From contig MFRQ01000107.1 in assembly GCA_001784615.1 (NCBI GenBank), positions 1 to 37,664 of the forward strand: 37,664 nucleotides of DNA. The letters are read 5' to 3'. Below, piece after piece: positions 8,920-17,264 of this stretch (position 1 is the stretch's first letter; every line of letters starts with the position of its first letter). A model generated the notes under the pieces. The model was given only the letters and a program-made list of their open reading frames with translations. It had not been told where the DNA came from and made no database searches. A program made the position numbers and the translations under genes. Source of the stretch: Candidatus Melainabacteria bacterium RIFOXYA2_FULL_32_9. Lineage in GTDB: Bacteria; Cyanobacteriota; Vampirovibrionia; Gastranaerophilales; UBA9579.

Positions 8920-8997
8920 AATTAAATCGTCTCCTTTATAGAAACCTTCAACTTATCCTGAATAGTAATGTTTTTGCCTTTAAATTTATTTAACACA

Positions 8998-10851
8998 TTA
9001 CACCTCTTTAATAGCTTTAAATGGACAAGCATCAATACAAGCACCGCATTTAATACACTTATTCTGATCAATTATAAACGGTTCTTTTACTTTTCCTTCT
9101 ATAGCATTAACAGGGCATTGTCTTGCACATTTTGAGCAACCTTTACAGAGATCTTTTATAATTTCTATCTTCTTAAATGCCTGACATACGCCAGCTGGAC
9201 ATCTTTTTTCAACAATATGTGCCAAATACTCGTCCTTGAAATACTGTAATGTTGACAATACAGGATTTGGAGCTGTTTTACCAAGCCCGCATAATGAACC
9301 ATCTTTTACAGCCAGAGCTAATTCCTGTAATATTTCAAGATCTTCCATTGTTGCTTTTCCACCAACAATTTTTTCAAGAATTTTCAGCATATTTTTAGTA
9401 CCTTCGCGACAAGGAACACACTTACCACAGGATTCATTCTGAGTAAAGTTCATAAAGAATCTAGCAATCTCGACTATGCAAGTATCTTCATTCAGTACAA
9501 CCAATCCGCCAGAACCTATCATTGCTCCTGCTCTTGTTAATGAATCATAATCAAGCGGCATATCAAGATGTTCTTCTGTTAAACATCCACCAGAAGGTCC
9601 ACCAATTTGTACAGCTTTAAATTTCTTGTCATTTCTTATTCCACCGCCAATATCAAATATGATTTGTCTTAATGTAGATCCCATTGGAACCTCGATTAAT
9701 CCGGTATTTCTGACTTCACCAGTTAAAGCAAAGGTTTTAGTGCCGGCATTATTTGCTGTACCTAAATCTTTAAACCACTGAGCACCATTATTGATAATTA
9801 GTGGGACATTAGCAAAGGTTTCTACGTTATTAATTAAAGTGGGTTTTTCAAATAACCCTTTATTCGCAGGAAATGGAGGCTTGGGTCTTGGCATGCCTCT
9901 TTCGCCTTCAATAGATGCAATAAGCGCTGTTTCTTCACCGCATACAAATGCTCCGGCTCCCTCTTTAATATGAACAATAAAGGAAAAATCTTTTCCTAAA
10001 ATGTTTTTACCAAGTAAACCATACTGTTCAGCTTGCACAATTGCTTTTTTTAATCTGTCAACTGCAAGAGGATATTCTGCACGTACATAAATATAACCTT
10101 CATCTGCGCCAACTGCGTAAGCTGCAATTGCCATACCTTCTAAAATTCTATGAGGATCACCTTCCATAAGGCTTCGATCCATGAATGCGCCCGGGTCACC
10201 TTCATCACCGTTACAGATTACATATTTCTTATCACCCTCAGCAATACGTACGAATCCCCATTTTCTACCAGTAGGAAATCCACCGCCACCTCGGCCTCTT
10301 AATCCACTTTCGATCATCTCATTACAAACTTGTTCAGAAGTATAACCATTTAAGATTTTCTCTAATGCCTGATATCCTGAGCTTGCAATACATTCATTTA
10401 TATCTTCTGGATTAATATGACCACAATTAGACAATGACGTCCTCTTTTGTTTAGCATAGAAGTTGATTTCATCATTATTTTTTATAGATTTATTAGTAGC
10501 AGGATCTCTATAAAGTAGTCTTTCTACTATCTCGCAGCCAATTAAGTGTTTGCTTACTATTTCATCAACATCTTCAGGTTTTACTTTTGCATAAGTCACA
10601 TGTTTTTCAGGAATCATCACTAATACACCGTTTTCGCAAAAACCATGACAACCAGTTTTTATCGGGGTATACTTTTCTTCCTTTAATTCCACATTAGCAC
10701 CAAGTTCCTGAAATCTTTTATAGACTTCAAGTGAACCATTAGCAACACATCCTGTTCCAGCACAAATTAGTACTCTGGTGCCCATTTCCTGAAGATATTG
10801 CTTTGCTTTCTCTTTTTCTTTTTTTAAATCTACTATCGTATTAGCTATCAT
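8998..10851 (-). CDS. hydB: HydB, NADH-binding flavoprotein subunit of the hydrogenase
   Basis: This 617-residue NuoF-like subunit takes electrons from NADH via FMN. An N-terminal thioredoxin-like 2Fe-2S domain (ICAGTGC...GCHGFC) is followed by the NuoF core, with GLRGRGGGGFPTGRKW (NADH/FMN binding), CNGDEGDPGAFMDR and CGEETALIASIEG. The 4Fe-4S site ESCGKCVPCREGT follows. The C-terminal extension has two 4Fe-4S motifs, CKGCSKCARQCP and CIKCGACIDACP. Complex I NuoF lacks both the N- and C-terminal additions, so this is a hydrogenase subunit. AGGAG precedes the ATG, 14 bases after hydC. A 78-base gap separates it from hydA. Confidence 0.97.
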   Translation of the reverse strand: MIANTIVDLKKEKEKAKQYLQEMGTRVLICAGTGCVANGSLEVYKRFQELGANVELKEEKYTPIKTGCHGFCENGVLVMIPEKHVTYAKVKPEDVDEIVSKHLIGCEIVERLLYRDPATNKSIKNNDEINFYAKQKRTSLSNCGHINPEDINECIASSGYQALEKILNGYTSEQVCNEMIESGLRGRGGGGFPTGRKWGFVRIAEGDKKYVICNGDEGDPGAFMDRSLMEGDPHRILEGMAIAAYAVGADEGYIYVRAEYPLAVDRLKKAIVQAEQYGLLGKNILGKDFSFIVHIKEGAGAFVCGEETALIASIEGERGMPRPKPPFPANKGLFEKPTLINNVETFANVPLIINNGAQWFKDLGTANNAGTKTFALTGEVRNTGLIEVPMGSTLRQIIFDIGGGIRNDKKFKAVQIGGPSGGCLTEEHLDMPLDYDSLTRAGAMIGSGGLVVLNEDTCIVEIARFFMNFTQNESCGKCVPCREGTKNMLKILEKIVGGKATMEDLEILQELALAVKDGSLCGLGKTAPNPVLSTLQYFKDEYLAHIVEKRCPAGVCQAFKKIEIIKDLCKGCSKCARQCPVNAIEGKVKEPFIIDQNKCIKCGACIDACPFKAIKEV

Positions 10852-10865
10852 AGCTTATTCTCCTA

Positions 10866-11384
10866 TTAGCATTCTTCTCTCTTTTGAAGCTCATCAATAA
10901 TGAGCTTGATAGCGTCCGGTGTCATTTGTGGATATACTTTTTCATTAATCACTACTACAGGAGCAAGCCCACAAGCACCCAGACAACTCACAGTTTCAAC
11001 ACTAAATTTAAGGTCATCTGTAGTTATTTTTCCGTTATTTAAGCTTAATTTCTCTCTAATGGCATTTAATACAGGCATGCTTTTTCTTACATGACACGCT
11101 GTACCATCACAAACCTTAATTTCGTATTTTCCTTTCGGATTTAAGCTAAATTGGCTATAGAAAGTTGCAACACCATATACACTTGCCGGTGAAATTCCCA
11201 TTGTTGTTGCAATATACGTTAAAATCTCTTCCGGTAAATAACGATATTCTTCTTGCACTTTCTGCAAAATTGCTATTAAATTTGATTTTTTATATTCGTA
11301 TTTACGAATAATCTCATTAACTTTGTTAAATTTTCTTTGCTGTTCCATCAATTCTTCTGTTCTATCGTGCTCTAGTTTTGCCAT
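10866..11384 (-). CDS. hydC: HydC, NuoE-like 2Fe-2S subunit
   Basis: The 172-residue thioredoxin-like ferredoxin passes electrons between HydB and HydA. It has an N-terminal helical bundle (IIRKYEYKKSNLIAILQKVQ, then YLPEEILTYIATTMG) and SPASVYGVATFYSQF. The four cluster cysteines are in CDGTAC and CLGACG. Full length for the family. AAAGGAG lies before the ATG. A 211-base gap with an inverted-repeat element separates it from the upstream phosphatase gene, so hydCBA-rex may also have its own start site. Confidence 0.95.
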   Translation of the reverse strand: MAKLEHDRTEELMEQQRKFNKVNEIIRKYEYKKSNLIAILQKVQEEYRYLPEEILTYIATTMGISPASVYGVATFYSQFSLNPKGKYEIKVCDGTACHVRKSMPVLNAIREKLSLNNGKITTDDLKFSVETVSCLGACGLAPVVVINEKVYPQMTPDAIKLIIDELQKREEC

Positions 11385-11416
11385 ATTCTGCTCCTTTGTT
11401 TATGTATTCAAACTTA

Positions 11417-11446
11417 TTTATAGTTAATTAAAGAAAAGCCAGTCAT
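11417..11446 (-). promoter_or_regulatory. Possible hydC promoter overlapping the end of a repeat element
   Basis: Read on the minus strand, ATGACT (complement of 11441-11446) is followed after 18 bases by TATAAA (complement of 11417-11422), 33 bases before the hydC start. The -35-like hexamer is the terminal repeat of the inserted element. It matches TTGACA at only four of six positions, so this is tentative. Confidence 0.3.
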
Positions 11447-11573
11447 TGTGAGGTGGCTAAGCCACATTATCAAGTCATCAATCGTTCCAATAACACCACT
11501 ATTATTCTGTGTTGGCTATGCTATATTCTATAGATCAATTACTATTTCAGAATTAGCACCCCTCACAATGACT
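11441..11573. repeat. Small inverted-repeat (MITE/REP-like) element
   Basis: Perfect 13-bp terminal repeats AGTCATTGTGAGG (11441-11453) and CCTCACAATGACT (11561-11573) bound a 133-base unit. Pairing continues inward imperfectly to about 20 bp. The left end also folds on itself (GTGGCTAAGCCAC, 11453-11465). The left end resembles the widespread intergenic repeats of the form GTCATTGCGAG followed by GAGCGAAGCGAC. No coding capacity and no obvious target duplication are seen. Confidence 0.7.
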
Positions 11574-11595
11574 TAACGGCTAATAAATGGAGGCT

Positions 11596-12834
11596 TTAAA
11601 AATACTCGATTTCAACTTCTTTGCCATGCCTTTCAAGCTTCTCCTTAAGTTCATTAATTAATTTGAGCTTTATACCACTTTGTACCGAGAAATTTGGATT
11701 TTGATGAGCAGGATTAATTGCTCTTCCAACTATAAATTTGATCTTATCTGCTTTTTGTAACTCACAAGCAAGTTCTTCAGCAGGATTTTCTGGAGTGTAG
11801 TCAATTTTCTTTACCGTATTTTCTAACAACGTTTGAGCCGTATCTTTAGCTCCATAAAGCTGATAAATATTCTGCATTCCATGATTAGTTTTTTTAATTG
11901 TGTATTCTTTTACTTTGTCAATTAACTCTACAACTCTGGATAAGGTTATAACTCCCTCAGTAACCAGGTCTATACCATCAATCACAGCCTTTGGCGGAAC
12001 GCTTAAATCTTTATTTCCCAGAATTACATGTATATCTTTATTTAAATATCTGGCAACGATATTTGCTGTTGTTCCACCACAAATGACTTTTTTTCCAGGT
12101 GAATGCATAAACATATCTACCATTTCAGAATCTCTATTTTTATTTAGCGGAGGACCGACTGCAACACTGAGGTTTCTTTTATCTCTTGCTTTAATTACAA
12201 CTATTGAAGTGTCATCTCCAATATTTCCTTGATATAACTCATTTGCTATAAATAGGAGTTTGTCAGCTATTACAGATGCGTCAACATCATCAATCGCATT
12301 TCTCTGAATGAAATTACCTATTTTGTCCCATCCCCAGCCAAGCTTAATCATTCCGCCTAGTCCGGCATGAATTAAACCATCACTGACAAGCACTATAAAA
12401 TCATCTTTTGATAACTTAAACTTGCTTATTTTTATATTTTTGCCGGCTATATTCGTATAATCAGATTCAAAAGGGGTTAGGCATCCTTCATGGATAAAGA
12501 AAGTATCAGGATTATCAAATTCGACAAGTTTAACCTCGTTATTATCAAATATTTGAACAATAGTGAAAGTTGAATATGCTATTTTTCTTGACTGGCAAAT
12601 AGGAAGAGTATTTACAATAGTTTCGACTACATCTTCTATTTCCATACCATTAGAAAGCATCGTAGATGCTATTTTCTTTGTTAATGTAGAGAGAATATTT
12701 GCCTTTACACCGCTTCCTAAACCATCAGACAGTACAATGACAGTATTATCCGGATTTTTAACAATTTCTACATTGTCTCCGCATAGTTCTTCACCGTTCT
12801 TATTTAGCTGTCTTATTTCATACTCAATATACAT
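11596..12834 (-). CDS. SpoIIE-type PP2C serine phosphatase linked to HydS
   Basis: The first ~220 of 412 residues are a PPM/SpoIIE phosphatase domain. Acidic metal-binding motifs are VIVLSDGLGSGVKAN (~33-46), LVSDGLIHAGLG (~150) and GNIGDDTSIVVI (~205). Such enzymes dephosphorylate serine or threonine on partner-switching proteins. The remaining ~190 residues form a second domain containing VICGGTTANIVARYL, and I cannot assign it a function. The gene lies 6 bases after hydS. Phosphatases of this kind are known neighbours of HydS hydrogenases in clostridia, where they are thought to relay the H2 or redox signal. No anti-sigma factor, anti-anti-sigma factor or serine kinase is visible nearby, so its substrate is unknown. 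Confidence 0.88.
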   Translation of the reverse strand: MYIEYEIRQLNKNGEELCGDNVEIVKNPDNTVIVLSDGLGSGVKANILSTLTKKIASTMLSNGMEIEDVVETIVNTLPICQSRKIAYSTFTIVQIFDNNEVKLVEFDNPDTFFIHEGCLTPFESDYTNIAGKNIKISKFKLSKDDFIVLVSDGLIHAGLGGMIKLGWGWDKIGNFIQRNAIDDVDASVIADKLLFIANELYQGNIGDDTSIVVIKARDKRNLSVAVGPPLNKNRDSEMVDMFMHSPGKKVICGGTTANIVARYLNKDIHVILGNKDLSVPPKAVIDGIDLVTEGVITLSRVVELIDKVKEYTIKKTNHGMQNIYQLYGAKDTAQTLLENTVKKIDYTPENPAEELACELQKADKIKFIVGRAINPAHQNPNFSVQSGIKLKLINELKEKLERHGKEVEIEYF

Positions 12835-12840
12835 AATCTA

Positions 12841-14532
12841 TTATTCCTGTTGAAGGATCTTAACTAATTGACCTAATAAAACTTTTGTTTCTGCTGTCGT
12901 CTCACCAAGCAGTCCTGCAATTTCTTGAGCTACCCGCATTTGCTTGTTTATTACTTTTTGAGCTCTTTCTAATGTTTCTTTCCTAACATTAATCAAGGCA
13001 GCTTTATGAGCTTCTATATCAGTTATATCGACGAATATACCGGTAATAAGTTTCTTATCGTGCACGTAGAAAACTATTCTCTTTATTTCTTTATCTTTAT
13101 AAATCGTTCTTGATTCGAATATCTCATCATTATTTTTTTGAACATCCTGAAAAGGCTGCTCATCAATAAATAAAGAGATATGCTTTCCTATCAGATCAAC
13201 TTTATTAAGCTCAATTAACCTTAGAAAAGCAGGATTAGCTTCAATTATATTCAAGTCATTATCTAAAACGACGACACCATTTGGAGTAGCATCAAGAACT
13301 ATAGAGGAGAATTTCTCTGCCTGACTTTTCATAAATGGTATACACATTTCTTTTTCTGCCATGCCAAGAATTACAGCCTTAGCTTTTTCTTTACAGCTGT
13401 CATACCCACAAGCACCACAATTATGTTCATCTTCAGGCCTGGTTTTACCGATAGATGCTAAAACTATTCTTATTTCTTCTTCAGCAGGTTCAGCTATTTT
13501 CAATGAACGGTCTGTATAATATCTTGCTGTCGCTTTTTCTGCAAGAATGTCTTGATCAAGCTTATATTTTTTTGTTTCAGAAAATGTACTAATTATATTA
13601 GTTTTTAATTCATAATAATTTGTTTCCTGCTCGGATTTTGGTCTTGCTGGACCCATAATACATCCACCATGACAGGCTAAAGTCTCAATAAATCTGGCTT
13701 TAAGTCTATTAGTTTTTAACGCATCTAATACTTCCTGTACATTTTCAACTCCATTAACAGAAAGAAGTTCATTGTCTAAATTGCTGTCATCTAATCCAGC
13801 AGCCTTAATTAAACCGCCTAAGAGTGGAAATAGTGAAGAAGTTCTCGAATAAAAAACGTCAAAAAAAATGGGTTCAAGATTGTCAATATCTAATTCTTCC
13901 TGCTCAATCCATTCATCTAACTCAGAAAAAGTAATACAAGCAGCTATATTGGTCCCTTCAATTTCTTGCTTTTTCGCAACACAGGGGCCAATAAATACCA
14001 TATCAAAATCTTTATAGTGCTCTTGCTCCAGAATCTTATAATGAGCTACCATCGGACTTACTATAGGTGCAAGATTTGGAATTAATTCAGGATAATATTT
14101 TTCAACTAAATTAACTATAGCAGGGCATGAACTGGTTATTACAGCTTTATCAGTATTTTTATATAAGTCAAAATGAGCTTTTGCAACAGTATATGCGGCT
14201 CGTGATGTCTGCTCAATATGATTAAATCCCAAATATTTGAGAGCTGTAAGGATTTTACCTCTTTTAGATTCGCTGTAATATGCAAAAAATGATGGAGCTA
14301 CGCTTGCTATGACATTATTACTTTGCTTTATAACGTTCTTAGCAATTTCTATATCATTTCTTATTGATTTCGCATTCTGGGGACATACTTTATAACAATT
14401 TCCATCTAATATACATCTATCTGGATCAACCTGGGCATGTCCGTCAGCTACTCTAATCGCATTTAATGGACAGTGTCTTACACACTTGTAGCAATCCTTA
14501 CAATTCACTTTATTTGTAGTTAATATGCTCAT
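12841..14532 (-). CDS. hydS: Sensory [FeFe] hydrogenase HydS with PAS domain
   Basis: This 563-residue group C-type hydrogenase is believed to sense H2 or redox state rather than make H2. Domains: two 4Fe-4S sites (CKDCYKCVRHC 11-21; C40, C46, C50), H domain with L1 TSSCPAI (133-139), L2 GPCVAKK (182-188) and L3 ACHGGCIMG (286-294), an extra 4Fe-4S domain NCGACGYDSC (371-380, plus C397), a PAS domain (~407-505) with VVLDNDLNIIEANPAF, and a C-terminal coiled coil (~509-540). All H-cluster ligand cysteines are kept. In L1 the first cysteine of the catalytic CC pair, which relays protons, is serine. That is typical of low-activity sensors. It is packed between the 2Fe-2S protein (1-base gap) and the phosphatase (6-base gap). 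Confidence 0.93.
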   Translation of the reverse strand: MSILTTNKVNCKDCYKCVRHCPLNAIRVADGHAQVDPDRCILDGNCYKVCPQNAKSIRNDIEIAKNVIKQSNNVIASVAPSFFAYYSESKRGKILTALKYLGFNHIEQTSRAAYTVAKAHFDLYKNTDKAVITSSCPAIVNLVEKYYPELIPNLAPIVSPMVAHYKILEQEHYKDFDMVFIGPCVAKKQEIEGTNIAACITFSELDEWIEQEELDIDNLEPIFFDVFYSRTSSLFPLLGGLIKAAGLDDSNLDNELLSVNGVENVQEVLDALKTNRLKARFIETLACHGGCIMGPARPKSEQETNYYELKTNIISTFSETKKYKLDQDILAEKATARYYTDRSLKIAEPAEEEIRIVLASIGKTRPEDEHNCGACGYDSCKEKAKAVILGMAEKEMCIPFMKSQAEKFSSIVLDATPNGVVVLDNDLNIIEANPAFLRLIELNKVDLIGKHISLFIDEQPFQDVQKNNDEIFESRTIYKDKEIKRIVFYVHDKKLITGIFVDITDIEAHKAALINVRKETLERAQKVINKQMRVAQEIAGLLGETTAETKVLLGQLVKILQQE

Positions 14533-14533
14533 T

Positions 14534-14776
14534 TTAATCCTTTTTTGCTATTTCTTTCAATAAAGTTTCTGCCTCTTCAGGAGTTGTTATATGTTTTATA
14601 TTGTCATTAATACTTATTGCTATTCCATCACCACAGTTGCCAAGACAAAATGCACCTGCAAGCTCAATATCAGCATTAATATCTAATTCATTTATGACTG
14701 ATTGCAAATGCTGAATGATCTTTTCTGCACCTTTTAAATAACAACTTGACCCAACACAAATTTTAACTTTTATCAT
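14534..14776 (-). CDS. 2Fe-2S thioredoxin-like ferredoxin (HydS-associated)
   Basis: This 80-residue protein is a single thioredoxin-like ferredoxin domain. Its cluster cysteines are in ICVGSSC and AFCLGNCG, the same pattern as the C-terminal domain of HydA. It probably passes electrons to or from HydS. A similar small gene accompanies HydS and a phosphatase in clostridial loci (called TrxU in Ruminococcus). First gene of the minus-strand run, with only a weak ribosome binding site (GAG) and a Rex-like operator 16 bases upstream. Confidence 0.9.
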   Translation of the reverse strand: MIKVKICVGSSCYLKGAEKIIQHLQSVINELDINADIELAGAFCLGNCGDGIAISINDNIKHITTPEEAETLLKEIAKKD

Positions 14777-14791
14777 ATTTTTTTCTCAACC

Positions 14792-14809
14792 GTGAATTAT
14801 TTCACTATA
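14792..14809 (-). promoter_or_regulatory. Rex-like operator overlapping a -10 box
   Basis: GTGAATTATTTCAC (14792-14805) is a perfect dyad of GTGAA, four bases, TTCAC. This is the core of the published Rex consensus TTGTGAA-N4-TTCACAA; the outermost bases do not match. On the minus strand it overlaps TATAGT (complement of 14804-14809), a plausible -10 hexamer; no good -35 is seen. Binding here would block the trxU-like, hydS, phosphatase and possibly hydCBA-rex transcript. Assignment to Rex rests on the motif and on rex being in the same run. Confidence 0.68.
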
Positions 14810-15019
14810 CAATCTTAGTTTATCACTCTGAAAAAATTTTTCAAGCCCTTTCTTAACTTTTTTAAACTCAATTTTCCAATGATTTTTAAAATCTAACTTT
14901 TGCAGATAATAAATTATCTTTATGATTTACCCCTTTTATATGCTAACTATCGCTTACTGACTTATAGATTTAATTAATACTTTTTTTAATCATATTTTTA
15001 GCAAGTCGAAGGAGGAATT

Positions 15020-15979
15020 ATGAGGAAGCCCAAAGTTTCAGTCATAATTACAACTTATAACAGATTAGATTATCTTGGTTATGCAATTGAATCAGTTCTT
15101 AATCAGACATATGACGATTTAGAGTTGATTATTGTAGATGATGGGTCAACAGATAACACCAGAGAATTTGTAAATTCATACTACGATGACAGAATAATTT
15201 ACCATTATCAAGAAAATAAAGGACAGAATCCTGCAAGAAATAAGGGAATGGAACTTGCACGGGGAGAATACATCGCCCATTTAGATTCTGATGATACTTG
15301 GACCTCTACTAAACTTGAAAAACAAGTAAATATTTTAGAAAATAATGCAGATATCGGCCTGGTATACTGTGGAACACTTCTTATTGATAAACAGAATAAT
15401 AATATTGGTACACAACCAATGATAATTCATAACGGCAATGTCTTAGATAAACTCCTTATGACTAACTTCCTATATAACGGTTCGTGTGCTCTTTTCAGGA
15501 AAGAATGTCTTGAAAAAGTAGGATTATTTGATGAATCGTTTAAAAGAATGACTGACTGGGAATTCTACTTAAAATTTGCTATATATTATAAGTTTTATGG
15601 CATAAATGAGTATTTATTGAAGTATAGAATTCATAATGAAACGATGAGTAAAGATTTCAAAAGCTATGAAACATATGGCATCAAGATTTTAGAAAATATT
15701 TTTAATCATAAAGATTTGAATAATAGATATCTTAAATATAAAGATAGAGCATTTGCATTAAGGCACAGATATCTCGGCAGAAGATATTTCGAAAATAATT
15801 ATCCAGTAAAAGCAAGAAAAAGCTTTAAAGAAGCGTTGAATACGGATCCAACTTTATTATTTCAAAGTAATAGTTTCATTCTATTAATACTAACTTATCT
15901 CCCATTAAATCTGGTTGAGCATTTAAGAAACTTAAAAAGAAGCTTAAAAACAAGAAAGTTAGTTTACAAGGTTAATTGA
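15020..15979 (+). CDS. Family 2 glycosyltransferase
   Basis: A complete GT2 enzyme of 319 residues: VSVIITTYNR, IIVDDGSTDNT for the nucleotide, ARGEYIAHLDSDD with the metal-binding aspartates, FRKECLEKVGLFDESF, and MTDWEFYLKF as acceptor-side/base motif. The C-terminal 90 residues are helical; YLGRRYFENNYPVKARKSF resembles a TPR helix pair. No transmembrane span is clear. GGAGG lies 7 bases before the ATG. It is 19 bases ahead of the next glycosyltransferase and probably cotranscribed. It likely builds a surface glycan; donor and acceptor are not predictable. Confidence 0.94.
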   Translation: MRKPKVSVIITTYNRLDYLGYAIESVLNQTYDDLELIIVDDGSTDNTREFVNSYYDDRIIYHYQENKGQNPARNKGMELARGEYIAHLDSDDTWTSTKLEKQVNILENNADIGLVYCGTLLIDKQNNNIGTQPMIIHNGNVLDKLLMTNFLYNGSCALFRKECLEKVGLFDESFKRMTDWEFYLKFAIYYKFYGINEYLLKYRIHNETMSKDFKSYETYGIKILENIFNHKDLNNRYLKYKDRAFALRHRYLGRRYFENNYPVKARKSFKEALNTDPTLLFQSNSFILLILTYLPLNLVEHLRNLKRSLKTRKLVYKVN

Positions 15980-15998
15980 GAAAATATAAGGAGAAAAT

Positions 15999-17045
15999 AT
16001 GAAACCTTTTATCAGCATTTGTTTACCAAATTACAATTATGAAAAATTTTTGCGAGAAGCAATAGAAAGCGTATTAGAACAAACTTTTACAAATTTTGAG
16101 TTAATCATTGGCGATAATGCTTCAACCGATAGTTCAGTCGAAATAATAAAAAGCTATAACGATCCAAGGATAAAATTTTATCAAAATGAATCAAATATTT
16201 CACTTTATGCAAACATTAACAAGTGCAAAGATCAAGCGCAAGGGGAGTTAATTGGAGTTCTTCATTCTGATGATAAATATCATCCTGATTTCTTACAGGA
16301 AGTAGTAGAAGCATACATAGAAAATCCTAATCATAAGGTATTTATAACTGGCGTTAACTTCTGGCATCACGAGAAAGATGAACTAATTCCGTGGCATCCA
16401 TATAAGACCGCAGGAATTATATCGAAATACGAAGCTTTAATGAGACTAACTGCTGAAAATAACATAGGAAATGGAATCAACGTCATTTTGCATAAGGATT
16501 GTTTTAAGAAAGTAGAAATGTATCCAAATAGATATAAATATGCAGCTGATTATGACCTCTGGATGAGGCTGGCTGAAAAATTTGAGTTTGTCTACATACC
16601 TAAAGTACTTGCTTATTACAGAATTCATGACTCAAACCTCTCTCATAAAGTAAATAAAAACTTAGATATGTTTAAGGAAGGCCTTGAAATAACTGAAAAA
16701 AATATAATTCAATCTAACGTAATTCCTAGAAAAATAAAAAATGAGTTAAACCATATTTCCTTTAAAAATGCTACTAAACAAGCTTTTTATATTGGTATTA
16801 AGTATAAATCAGGCACTACATCAAGAAATATGCTGAATTATGTAAAACATACTAATCCAGATATTAGGTTTGAACCTAGCTGGCATTTGACATACTTACT
16901 TAGCTACTTAATTCATGAAAAATTATCAAAAAATTGTCTGAATTATGTTGATTTATTAGGTAAAGCTGCTTTATATCCACACAAACTTTATATTAAGAAT
17001 TATATTGATAAATTAATTAGAGAAGTCACTCCAGCTATTGAGTAA
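15999..17045 (+). CDS. Family 2 glycosyltransferase (paralogue of the gene at 5.1 kb)
   Basis: The 348-residue enzyme begins ISICLPNYNYEKF, with IIGDNASTDSS, VLHSDDKYHPDFL and AADYDLWMRLAEKF as GT2 motifs. The first aspartate of the usual V-D-D-x-S-T-D motif is replaced (G-D-N), while the D-x-D region is intact. Closely similar to the 5107-6156 protein along its full length, including the C-terminal helical part (WHLTYLLSYLIHEKL against WHLIFLHSFLINERL). AAGGAG precedes the ATG. It is followed by a terminator. Confidence 0.93.
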   Translation: MKPFISICLPNYNYEKFLREAIESVLEQTFTNFELIIGDNASTDSSVEIIKSYNDPRIKFYQNESNISLYANINKCKDQAQGELIGVLHSDDKYHPDFLQEVVEAYIENPNHKVFITGVNFWHHEKDELIPWHPYKTAGIISKYEALMRLTAENNIGNGINVILHKDCFKKVEMYPNRYKYAADYDLWMRLAEKFEFVYIPKVLAYYRIHDSNLSHKVNKNLDMFKEGLEITEKNIIQSNVIPRKIKNELNHISFKNATKQAFYIGIKYKSGTTSRNMLNYVKHTNPDIRFEPSWHLTYLLSYLIHEKLSKNCLNYVDLLGKAALYPHKLYIKNYIDKLIREVTPAIE

Positions 17046-17063
17046 TTTACATTAACATACTAG

Positions 17064-17100
17064 AAAAAGCTGTCAGATAAAGTAATCCGACAGCTTTTTT
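17064..17100 (+). terminator. Rho-independent terminator after the glycosyltransferase pair
   Basis: AAAAAGCTGTC (17064-17074) pairs with GACAGCTTTTT (17089-17099), an 11-bp perfect stem with an inner GAT/ATC pairing, and a T-run follows. Confidence 0.9.
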
Positions 17101-17264
17101 ATTTGCTCATAAATGTATCATTCATACATATTAAGAACTGTTAAAGTTTATATGTATAAAATCGTATTTTCCGAAATCACTATTCTAGTTCATCTAAAAG
17201 AGACTTATAATATGTCATAGTAAAATAAATAATTACTAAAATAATATGACAGAAAAGGAATGAT
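17101..17264. promoter_or_regulatory. Leader of the pilus operon with an inverted repeat
   Basis: An inverted repeat TGTCATA (17213-17219) and TATGACA (17245-17251) brackets the region 13 bases before the first gene of the operon. It may be an operator. No confident -35/-10 pair is visible. Confidence 0.3.

Noticed and set aside
8998-10851. Annotation as NADH dehydrogenase (complex I) subunit NuoF
   Set aside because: The extra N-terminal 2Fe-2S and C-terminal 2x4Fe-4S domains and the adjacent hydA/hydC indicate a hydrogenase subunit.
6673-12853. Several short reading frames on the plus strand opposite rex, hydA, hydB, hydC, the phosphatase and hydS
   Set aside because: They lie wholly or almost wholly inside strongly supported genes on the other strand, have no ribosome binding sites and give low-complexity proteins without motifs.
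14792-14805. The dyad as a CRP/FNR-type site
   Set aside because: CRP/FNR sites have a 6-base spacer (TGTGA-N6-TCACA). This dyad has a 4-base spacer, as in Rex sites, and rex is in the run.
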